The position numbers and the translations under genes were made by a program. Below the pieces are notes generated by a model, which was not told the DNA's origin, did no database searches, and saw only the letters and a list, made by a program, of their open reading frames with translations. From Micrococcaceae bacterium Sec5.1 (GTDB lineage Bacteria; Actinomycetota; Actinomycetes; Actinomycetales; Micrococcaceae), in the NCBI GenBank assembly GCA_039636795.1, contig CP143430.1:930001-994000 (forward strand): DNA of 64,000 bases, given 5' to 3'. Below, in pieces: positions 36,382 through 43,394 of the stretch; the stretch's first letter is position 1; each line of letters opens with the position of its first letter.

Positions 36382-37323
36382 ATGAGCTTGAACGGCAAGG
36401 TTGCAATCGTCACGGGGAGCGGACAGGGTCTTGGACTCGCTTACGCACGTGAACTCGCCCGCCAGGGTGCCGCCGTCGTGGTCAATGACGTGAACGCCGG
36501 GACCGCCGCAGAAGCAGTTGCGCTGATTGAGGCCGACGGCGGCCGGGCCACCGCCGTCGTGGTTCCGGTGGGCACCACGGATGCTGCGAAGGCGCTGGTC
36601 GCTGGAGCTGTTGAGGCCTTTGGACGGCTGGACATCCTGGTCACCAACGCTGGCATCCTGCGGGACAAGAGCCTGTTGAAGATGACCGACGAGGACTTCG
36701 ACCTGGTCATCAACGTCCACTTGAAGGGCACGTTCACGTGCGTGCGTGAGGCGTTCGCGTACTTCAAGGAAAACAACGTTTCGGGCCGCATCGTCACCAT
36801 TGGTTCGCCCACGGGCCAGCGAGGGAACTTCGGCCAGACCAACTACGCCGCGGCCAAGGCCGGGATCGTGGGCATGGTCCGGACGTGGGCCCTTGAAATG
36901 AAAAAGGCGGGAGTCACAGTGAACAGTGTGATCCCGGTGGCTGCCACTGCAATGACGAAGACCGTTCCCTACTTCCAGAAGGCCGTGGACGCCGAGGAAC
37001 GCGGCGAGGCCATGCCGTCCTTCTTCCGTCACGACCTCGGATTCGGCACCGCCGACGACGTCGCTGGGCTTATTGCCTTCCTCGCCTCGGACGAAGCTTC
37101 CGGGATTACCGGGCAGGCGATCGGCGCCGGCGGTGACCGGCTGCAGGTCTGGACGCACCCGACGGCGGCCAGCACCAAATACCGCGACGGCGGTTGGAGC
37201 TATGAGGCGCTCCGCGAAAACGCGGGGTCCCTCTTTGGAGCGGACGTCCTGCAGAGCTACGGTGAGGAATTCCTGCCGCTGCCTGAAGAACTCCAGCCCG
37301 AGCCTGCGGCTGTAACTGCTTAG
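36382..37323 (+). CDS. couN: short-chain dehydrogenase, CouN-like (3-hydroxyacyl-CoA oxidation)
   Basis: 313 residues. NAD(P) site TGSGQGLG at 11-18, NAG at 89-91, catalytic Asn111, Ser142, Tyr155 and Lys159 (YAAAK). The C-terminal 60 residues exceed a minimal SDR. In the cou pathway this step oxidises the beta-hydroxy thioester of a p-hydroxycinnamate to the beta-keto thioester. Start ATG 36382 with AAGGAGCACGCC; longer in-frame reading to 36301 lacks support. First gene of a row of six in one direction. Confidence 0.82.
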   Translation: MSLNGKVAIVTGSGQGLGLAYARELARQGAAVVVNDVNAGTAAEAVALIEADGGRATAVVVPVGTTDAAKALVAGAVEAFGRLDILVTNAGILRDKSLLKMTDEDFDLVINVHLKGTFTCVREAFAYFKENNVSGRIVTIGSPTGQRGNFGQTNYAAAKAGIVGMVRTWALEMKKAGVTVNSVIPVAATAMTKTVPYFQKAVDAEERGEAMPSFFRHDLGFGTADDVAGLIAFLASDEASGITGQAIGAGGDRLQVWTHPTAASTKYRDGGWSYEALRENAGSLFGADVLQSYGEEFLPLPEELQPEPAAVTA

Positions 37324-37336
37324 GGCCCCGCTGATC

Positions 37337-38227
37337 ATGGCCGACCGTTACGAACTTGGCATCGACGCATCCACAGTGGATGCGATCGACATGCACGTCC
37401 ATGTGGAGGTGGACAGTTGTGGGCACGGATCCCTGCCGGACGCGCTGACTGAGGCGTCGGCGAAGTACTTCAAGTCCGAGGATCGGACACCGTCCCTGGA
37501 CCGGATCGCGGAGGTGTACCGCGAACTGAACATGGCCGCCGTCGTCTTTACGGTCGACGCACGGACCCAGCTCAAGCATGAGCCCAACAGCATCCCGGAA
37601 CTGATTGCCGGTGCTGCCCGGAACAATGATGTGCTGATTCCGTTCGGCAGCGTGGACCCCCGTACGGGGGAGGACGCGATCACCGGTGCGAAGCATCAGG
37701 CCATTGAGCTTGGCGCCCGCGGTTTCAAGTTCCACCCCTCGTTGCAGGGCTTCGATCCGTCCAGTGAACAGTTCTACCCTCTCTGGGAAACGCTCCAGGA
37801 ACTTGGGCTGCCCTGTATTTTCCATACCGGGCAGAACGGCATGGGCGCGGGGCTCCCCGGCGGGTATGGCATCAAGTTGGCATTCTCGAATCCCCTGCTG
37901 CTCGACTCTGTGGCCGCGGACTTCCCAGGCTTGCAGATCATTATGGCCCACCCCTCGGTGCCGTGGCAGGAGGAGGCGAACTCGATTGCGACGCACAAGT
38001 CCAACGTGTTCATCGACCTTTCCGGGTGGTCGCCCAAATACTTCCCGGAGTCGCTGGTCCGGCTGTCCAATTCTGTGCTGCAGGACAAGGTGCTGTTCGG
38101 AACGGACTTCCCGCTGATCACCCCGCAAAAATGGCTCGGAGCGTTCGCCGACCTGCCACTGAAGGACGAAGTCCGGCCGAAGATCCTCAAGGGCAACGCC
38201 GTCCGGCTGCTCGGGCTGGGTGGCTGA
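37337..38227 (+). CDS. couO: amidohydrolase-superfamily beta-keto acyl hydrolase, CouO-like
   Basis: 296 residues of the amidohydrolase-2 (ACMSD-like) family. Metal ligands: His20 and His22 (DMHVHV), His163 (IFHTG), His205 (MAHPS) and Asp257 (FGTDFP). In R. jostii RHA1 CouO, as I recall the published work, Asp257 is the predicted metal ligand and a D257N variant fails; the same number here fits a close homologue. The enzyme replaces the thiolase and cleaves the acetyl unit from the beta-keto side chain, giving the benzoate (p-hydroxybenzoate or vanillate). It is 13 bases after couN. Confidence 0.82.
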   Translation: MADRYELGIDASTVDAIDMHVHVEVDSCGHGSLPDALTEASAKYFKSEDRTPSLDRIAEVYRELNMAAVVFTVDARTQLKHEPNSIPELIAGAARNNDVLIPFGSVDPRTGEDAITGAKHQAIELGARGFKFHPSLQGFDPSSEQFYPLWETLQELGLPCIFHTGQNGMGAGLPGGYGIKLAFSNPLLLDSVAADFPGLQIIMAHPSVPWQEEANSIATHKSNVFIDLSGWSPKYFPESLVRLSNSVLQDKVLFGTDFPLITPQKWLGAFADLPLKDEVRPKILKGNAVRLLGLGG

Positions 38228-38228
38228 G

Positions 38229-39458
38229 ATGACGGCGAGTGCTGTGGAACAGCGGCTCTACTCCGCAGCGGACTGGTATGACGCCGAGTCACTGTTGTCT
38301 GCTGACGAGCGTCAGGTGCTATCCCGGTTGCGGGACTTCCTGGACATCGAGGCCAAGCCCCTGCTGGCTGAGTATTGGGAACGGGGCGAGTTCCCGGAGC
38401 AGTTGGCGCAGCCCCTGATCGACCTGAACCTCATGGAACCTTTTGCGTCGCCTGCGCGTGGGATCTACCACGGCTTCCGGATCTTCGAGCTCGCACGTTC
38501 GGACGCTTCGTTGGCCACCTGGTACACGGCCCAGGCCGGGCTCTTCCGGACCGCGATCCAAGTGGGTGCCTCTGAGGAGCAGCAGCGCGAATGGCTACCC
38601 AAGGTCATCGAATTCTCGCTCAAAGGCGTGTTCTCCCTGACCGAACCGGACCACGGCTCGGACATCGCCGGCGGACTCTCCACTACAGCCCGTTTCGAAG
38701 CAGTCGCCGACGGCGGCGCTGGCCCCGATGGCGGAGCTGACGACGGCGGCTATTGGGTTCTGGACGGGGTCAAGCGGTGGATCGGGGGAGCCTCCACAGC
38801 TGACATGCTGTGCGTGTTCGCCCGTGACATCGCAGATGGGCAGATCAAGTCGTTCCTCGTGGACCGGGCCGCGCCAGGCGTCACCGTGGAGAAGATCCAT
38901 GGCAAGACGGCGCTGAGAATGATGCAGAACGCACACATTACCCTCGAACGCGTGCGGGTTCCTGAGGCCATGCGCCTGCAGAACGTGAACTCGTTTAAGG
39001 ACGTCGCCGCCATGCTCCGGGCTATGCGTTCGGATGTTGCATGGATCGCCACCGGCATCCAAGCTGGAGCGTTCGAAGCAGCTTTGGCCTACGTCAACGA
39101 ACGTCAACAGTTCGGCCGTTCCCTAGGCTCCTTCCAGCTGATCCAGGAAAAGCTTGCCAGGATGCTGGGCAATATCACGGCGTCCATCTCGCTCGTGATC
39201 CGGTTGACCGAACAGCAAGCCCTCGGTATGTACAGGGACCAGGACTCGGCCTTGGCAAAGATGCAGACCAGCCTGATGATGCGCGAAACCGTCGCGTTGG
39301 CCCGCGAAGTGGTGGGCGGTAACGGCATCACGCTCGCCGCCGACGTCGCGCGTTTCCACGCCGATGCGGAAGCCGTCTATTCCTACGAGGGCACCCACGA
39401 TATCAACGCCCTCATCGTCGGCCGCGCCCTTACCGGCGTCAGCGCCTTTACGCACTAA
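38229..39458 (+). CDS. couM: acyl-CoA dehydrogenase, CouM-like
   Basis: 409-residue FAD enzyme. Landmarks: FSLTEPDHGSDIAGGL, GVKRWIGGASTADMLCVFAR (FAD region), ERQQFGRSLGSFQLIQEKLA, and the catalytic Glu in YSYEGTHDINALIVGRALTG, a glutaryl-CoA-dehydrogenase-type end. In the cou context it probably desaturates dihydro-hydroxycinnamoyl-CoA (for example phloretate) to feed the hydratase; this is inferred. Start ATG 38229 with GGGTGG about six bases upstream; GTG 38220 overlaps the couO end and is the alternative. Confidence 0.8.
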   Translation: MTASAVEQRLYSAADWYDAESLLSADERQVLSRLRDFLDIEAKPLLAEYWERGEFPEQLAQPLIDLNLMEPFASPARGIYHGFRIFELARSDASLATWYTAQAGLFRTAIQVGASEEQQREWLPKVIEFSLKGVFSLTEPDHGSDIAGGLSTTARFEAVADGGAGPDGGADDGGYWVLDGVKRWIGGASTADMLCVFARDIADGQIKSFLVDRAAPGVTVEKIHGKTALRMMQNAHITLERVRVPEAMRLQNVNSFKDVAAMLRAMRSDVAWIATGIQAGAFEAALAYVNERQQFGRSLGSFQLIQEKLARMLGNITASISLVIRLTEQQALGMYRDQDSALAKMQTSLMMRETVALAREVVGGNGITLAADVARFHADAEAVYSYEGTHDINALIVGRALTGVSAFTH

Positions 39459-39499
39459 CAGACACCTCAACCAACAGACACCTCACCAAGGAGGCAACA

Positions 39500-39955
39500 A
39501 TGCCCAATCTCGTCGTCGATTTCGACACCCTGCTCACCATGTCGGGAAAGGATCTCGGCACTACCGATTACCGCGAGATCACCCAGCAGCAGATCAACCT
39601 GTTTGCTGACGCCACCGACGATCAGCAGTGGATCCACGTCGATCCTGAGCGCGCCAAGGACGGCCCCTTCGGCGCCCCGATCGCCCACGGATTCCTCACC
39701 CTGTCCCTGATCATCCCGTTCTGGGGCGAGCTGTTCGACGTCGACGGCGTCACCACCAAGGTCAACTACGGCCTGGACAAAGTCCGCTTCACTTCACCGG
39801 TGAAGGTCGGCTCGAAGGTCCGCATGAACGGCAGCATCGGCGAGGTCACCGAAGTCAAGGGCGGCGCCCAGATCAAAGTCAACGCCACCATCGAGATCGA
39901 AGGCCAGGAACGCCCCGCCGTCGTAGCCGAATTCCTGGCCCGCTTCTACAAGTAA
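39500..39955 (+). CDS. couH: MaoC-like enoyl-CoA hydratase, CouH-like
   Basis: 151-residue hotdog protein. The hydratase-2 motif is YREITQQQINLFADATDDQQWIHVDPERA with Asp/His catalytic residues, followed by GPFGAPIAHGFLTLSL. It would hydrate p-coumaroyl- or feruloyl-CoA to the beta-hydroxy thioester. AAGGAGG is seven bases before the ATG, the best ribosome site of the row. The 41-base gap from couM contains two nearly identical 12-mers (ACAGACACCTCA / AACAGACACCTC) near 39458-39485. Confidence 0.82.
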   Translation: MPNLVVDFDTLLTMSGKDLGTTDYREITQQQINLFADATDDQQWIHVDPERAKDGPFGAPIAHGFLTLSLIIPFWGELFDVDGVTTKVNYGLDKVRFTSPVKVGSKVRMNGSIGEVTEVKGGAQIKVNATIEIEGQERPAVVAEFLARFYK

Positions 39956-39998
39956 ACCCCTTTCAATAGACCCACCCCTCCTCTCCCAAGGAACAGCC

Positions 39999-41324
39999 AT
40001 GTCAGGACACACTGCACTCGCCACTCCGAGCACGGCCGCGAAGCGCAAAGAAGCGCGTACGGTCATTTTGTCCAGCTATCTGGGCAGCACCATCGAGTTC
40101 TACGACTTCCTGCTGTACGCAACTGCCGCTGCGGTCGCTTTCCCCAAAGTCTTCTTCGCGGGCACTGATGAGTGGGTTGGCGTCGTAGCCGCCTACGCTA
40201 CTTTCGCCGCCGGCTATGTTGCGCGGCCCCTGGGTGGCATCATCTTCGGCCACTTCGGAGACCGGATCGGCCGGAAGGGAATGCTCATCGTCTCCATGGC
40301 GATGATGGGCATCGCCTCTACCCTGATCGGCCTGATCCCTGGCGCGAGCATCATAGGCCCGTGGGGAGCTGTGATCCTGGTGGTCCTGCGCGTGTGCCAA
40401 GGTATCGCCGTCGGCGGTGAATGGGGTGGGGCTGCGCTGATGGCGTTGGAACACTCCGACCCCAAGCGGCGCGGTTTCGCAGCATCGTTCGTCAACGCGG
40501 GCGCGCCAACAGGGGCGGTACTGGGCACTATGGTCATGGGTATCTTCTCGGCGCTTCCGCAGGATGCGTTCCTGGCATGGGGATGGCGCGTGCCATTCCT
40601 GTTGTCCTTCGTGCTGCTAATCGTCGGCATGTTCGTGCGACTGCGGGTCTCCGAGAGCCCCATCTTTGCTGAAGCCGTGGCCAAGGAGGGGGCCCAAAGC
40701 ACCAAACGCAAGATCCCGTTGCTGGAAGTGCTGCGTCGCCCGAAGGCCCTCATCATGATCATGTTCGCAGGTGCCGCCGGCTTCGGCCTCCAAGTTGTGC
40801 TGCCTACCTTCTCGATCACGTATGCAGTCTCCAAGGGCGCACCGCAGCAAGGCGTTCTTTATGCCTTCGCAGGAGCCTCCGCCATCTCCATCGTGTTTGT
40901 GCTCCTGGGCGGCAGAATGTCGGACCGCTTCGGGCGCAGGCCAATCATGGTCACAGGGTTGACACTCTTTATCCTCTACCTGTTCCCGATGTTCGGCATG
41001 CTCAGCTCCGGCAACATCGCCTTGATCTTCCTGGCTTTTACGGTGGCACTCATTCTGCACTCGTCCCTGTACGGGCCACTTGCAGCATTCGTCTCCGAGC
41101 AGTTCGGAACCACCAACAGATACACGGGTGCCGCCGTCGGCTACCAGTTGGCGACCTTGATCGGTGCGGGTTTCACCCCGGGCATCGTGGCTGGCCTTTA
41201 CAAGGATTCTGCACAGAGCATTCTCCCCGTGGTGGTCTTCCTCTCCGTCATGTCGCTCGTCTCGATTGTGTTCATCCTGCTAACGCGGGAATCTAAGAAC
41301 AACGACCTCACCTCGGTCAGTTAG
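39999..41324 (+). CDS. couT: MHS-family (metabolite:H+ symporter) transporter, CouT-like
   Basis: 441 residues, 12 helices. MHS signs: SSYLGSTIEFYDFLLYATAAAVAFPKVFF at the start, ARPLGGIIFGHFGDRIGRKGML (loop 2-3 motif), CQGIAVGGEWGGAALMALEH and GAPTGAVLGT. These symporters import aromatic acids and related compounds with protons; a p-hydroxycinnamate is the likely cargo from its place between couH and couL. Confidence 0.82.
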   Translation: MSGHTALATPSTAAKRKEARTVILSSYLGSTIEFYDFLLYATAAAVAFPKVFFAGTDEWVGVVAAYATFAAGYVARPLGGIIFGHFGDRIGRKGMLIVSMAMMGIASTLIGLIPGASIIGPWGAVILVVLRVCQGIAVGGEWGGAALMALEHSDPKRRGFAASFVNAGAPTGAVLGTMVMGIFSALPQDAFLAWGWRVPFLLSFVLLIVGMFVRLRVSESPIFAEAVAKEGAQSTKRKIPLLEVLRRPKALIMIMFAGAAGFGLQVVLPTFSITYAVSKGAPQQGVLYAFAGASAISIVFVLLGGRMSDRFGRRPIMVTGLTLFILYLFPMFGMLSSGNIALIFLAFTVALILHSSLYGPLAAFVSEQFGTTNRYTGAAVGYQLATLIGAGFTPGIVAGLYKDSAQSILPVVVFLSVMSLVSIVFILLTRESKNNDLTSVS

Positions 41325-41336
41325 GAGCACCGCACC

Positions 41337-42887
41337 ATGGACAACAACGGAGTTGGATCCTGGCTGCACCGTCGCCGTGCCAAGTCGGGTCCCAAAACGG
41401 CCCTCGTTTCCGGGGATCGCATCCTGAGTTACACGGAGCTCGCCGACCGCACCGATTGCCTCGCCAACGCTCTGAACGAAAGAGGTGTGGTCATGGGCGA
41501 CAGAGTGGCATACCTCGGTGAGAACCATTCGTCGTTTGTTGAGACCTTCTTCGCTTGCGGGCTGCTGGGTGCGATTTTCGTCCCGCTGAACACCCGCCTC
41601 GCCGCCCCTGAGCTGCAGTTCCAACTTCAGGATTCAGGAGCACGGGTCCTGATCAGCGCCGGGGCGCTTGAAGCGGTGGCCGCTGCCTCGGTGGAGGACA
41701 CTGCGGTGACACACCGGCTTGTAGTGCTGCCCGACGCCGGAACCCAAGCTGCCGCGGTCAAGCCGCCATCCGGCGTCGAAAGTTATGACGAGGTACTTTC
41801 AGCGGCAGCCGGGACTCTGCTTGATGTAGCCGTGAGCCTGGACGACCCGGCGATGATCCTCTACACCTCCGGAACCACGGGCAAGCCCAAAGGCGCACTC
41901 CTCACGCACGGAAACATCACATGGAACTGTTTCAACACCGTGGTGGACATGGACCTGAGCAAGAACGACGTCGCGCTGATGATTTCACCCCTGTTTCACG
42001 TTGCCTCCCTGGATATGGGCCTGCTGCCGATGCTGCTCAAAGGTGCCACAGTGGTGCTCGAAACCAAGTTCGACGCCGGCCGCGTCCTCAAACTGATCGG
42101 GCAGCACAAAGTCACCACGCTCAATGGCGTGCCCACCACGTTCCAGATGCTCTGCGACCATCCCGAATGGTCGACGGCGGACCTCACTTCCCTGGACAAG
42201 CTCACCTGTGGAGGGTCTGCTGTTCCACAGCGCGTGTTGGACGCGTATGAGGAGCGGGGCATTGGTTTCACGAGTTGCTACGGCATGACCGAGACTGCCC
42301 CAGGCGCCACGATGCTCCCAGCCTCGAGGTCCAAGGAGAAAGCCGGTTCCGCAGGCCTGCCGCACTTCTTCACCGACGTCCGGATTGCCGACCCGATGGG
42401 TGGGCTCGCTCTTCCCGGTGCAGTGGGGGAGATCCAGATTTCCGGGCCAAATGTCATCAACGAGTATTGGAACAGGCCTGAAGCCACGGCTGATAGTTAC
42501 TCTGATTCGCTGTGGTTCCGTTCAGGGGACATGGGCTTCCAGGACGACGAAGGCTTCTTGTTCGTCTCGGACCGCATCAAGGACATGATCATTTCCGGGG
42601 GCGAGAACATCTATCCGGCCGAAGTGGAAGCCGTGATCGCGGAACTCCCGGAGGTGGGAAGTGTTGCGGTCATTGGGGTCGCCGACCCCAAATGGGGCGA
42701 GGTTCCCCGCGCCATCGTGACACTGCTGGAAGGTGCTTCCCTGACCGAGGAGCAGCTGCGCTCGCATCTTGAAGGACGGCTTGCCCGCTACAAGATCCCC
42801 AAGTCCGTGGTTTTCGTTGAGGAAATGCCGCGGACTGCCAGCGGGAAGATTCGCAAGGTGGAGCTCAAGAAGCAGTTCGCGTCCTGA
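41337..42887 (+). CDS. couL: acyl/aryl-CoA ligase, CouL-like
   Basis: 516-residue AMP-forming ligase. P-loop YTSGTTGKPKG at 176-186, adenine motif GFTSCYGMTETAPGAT, WFRSGDMGFQDDEGF, hinge SDRIKDMIISGGENIYPAEVE, and catalytic Lys in ASGKIRKVELK. It activates the hydroxycinnamate to its CoA thioester and would be the entry step. Starts 12 bases after the transporter with GGAGCACCGCACC before ATG. Directly followed (9 bases) by a 32-bp tandem repeat array. Confidence 0.84.
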   Translation: MDNNGVGSWLHRRRAKSGPKTALVSGDRILSYTELADRTDCLANALNERGVVMGDRVAYLGENHSSFVETFFACGLLGAIFVPLNTRLAAPELQFQLQDSGARVLISAGALEAVAAASVEDTAVTHRLVVLPDAGTQAAAVKPPSGVESYDEVLSAAAGTLLDVAVSLDDPAMILYTSGTTGKPKGALLTHGNITWNCFNTVVDMDLSKNDVALMISPLFHVASLDMGLLPMLLKGATVVLETKFDAGRVLKLIGQHKVTTLNGVPTTFQMLCDHPEWSTADLTSLDKLTCGGSAVPQRVLDAYEERGIGFTSCYGMTETAPGATMLPASRSKEKAGSAGLPHFFTDVRIADPMGGLALPGAVGEIQISGPNVINEYWNRPEATADSYSDSLWFRSGDMGFQDDEGFLFVSDRIKDMIISGGENIYPAEVEAVIAELPEVGSVAVIGVADPKWGEVPRAIVTLLEGASLTEEQLRSHLEGRLARYKIPKSVVFVEEMPRTASGKIRKVELKKQFAS

Positions 42888-42896
42888 GCCCGGATG

Positions 42897-43013
42897 TTCT
42901 CTCACGTCCTGCGGTGTTTTGCCGAACGTTCTCTCACGTCCAGCGGTGTTTTGGCGGTTCTTCTCTCACGTCCCGCGGTGTTTTGCCGAACGTTCTCTCA
43001 CGTCCTGCCGCTG
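42897..43013. repeat. 32-bp tandem repeat array, left copy
   Basis: Units begin with TTCTCTCACGTCC at 42897, 42929, 42961 and 42993, exactly 32 bases apart; the last is partial. Full units continue NGCGGTGTTTTGCCGAACG with few changes. On the other strand the core reads GTGAGAGAAC. The array starts nine bases after the couL stop. A second array with the same core, reversed, lies at 46351-46460 beyond the LuxR gene. Confidence 0.92.
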
Positions 43014-43026
43014 ATCCATGGCGGGG

Positions 43027-43251
43027 TTACTTTTGCTCCGGGATCCAATACGGCGCGTCTACGCCGGCGCCGGTGAGGTTATCGCAGCGAACAAGTTGCG
43101 TGCCGATCCGTTCGAGGAGGCAGTTGACGTAGATTGTGGGGGTTTTGTCCTCGGGGACGTCCGCGGTTGCCTGCCCTTGGGACAGAAAAACGAACGGGAC
43201 GAAGAGTAGGGCGAGGCAAAGACGCCGGGCTGGGCTAACAGGTTCACGCAT
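43027..43251 (-). CDS. small secreted protein with two cysteines (uncharacterised)
   Basis: 74 residues. A Sec signal peptide is clear: MREPVSPARRLCLALLFVP then FVFLSQGQATA, cleavage expected near residue 30 before DVPEDK. The mature part of about 44 residues has two Cys (YVNCLLERIG...RCDN), probably a disulfide loop, and ends WIPEQK. Start ATG 43251 with AAAGGA eight bases upstream; a longer in-frame reading to 43377 has none. It diverges from the LAL regulator across 143 bases. No family recognised. Confidence 0.68.
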   Translation of the reverse strand: MREPVSPARRLCLALLFVPFVFLSQGQATADVPEDKTPTIYVNCLLERIGTQLVRCDNLTGAGVDAPYWIPEQK

Positions 43252-43394
43252 GGCAAGGTTCCTTTGAGTGGTGCTTGTGGGTAACTTCACTCTGCGTCGT
43301 GCCCTCATACCGGGGCATCCGGACTTCACCCTTAAACTCACCGTAAATACCCTCGGATCTACCCCATGGGTCAGCAAGGTGCGAAGCTTGAACG

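Noticed and set aside
42897..43013. Possible CRISPR array
   Set aside because: Period of 32 bp is too short for repeat plus spacer, the left 'spacers' are nearly identical, and no cas gene is in the window.
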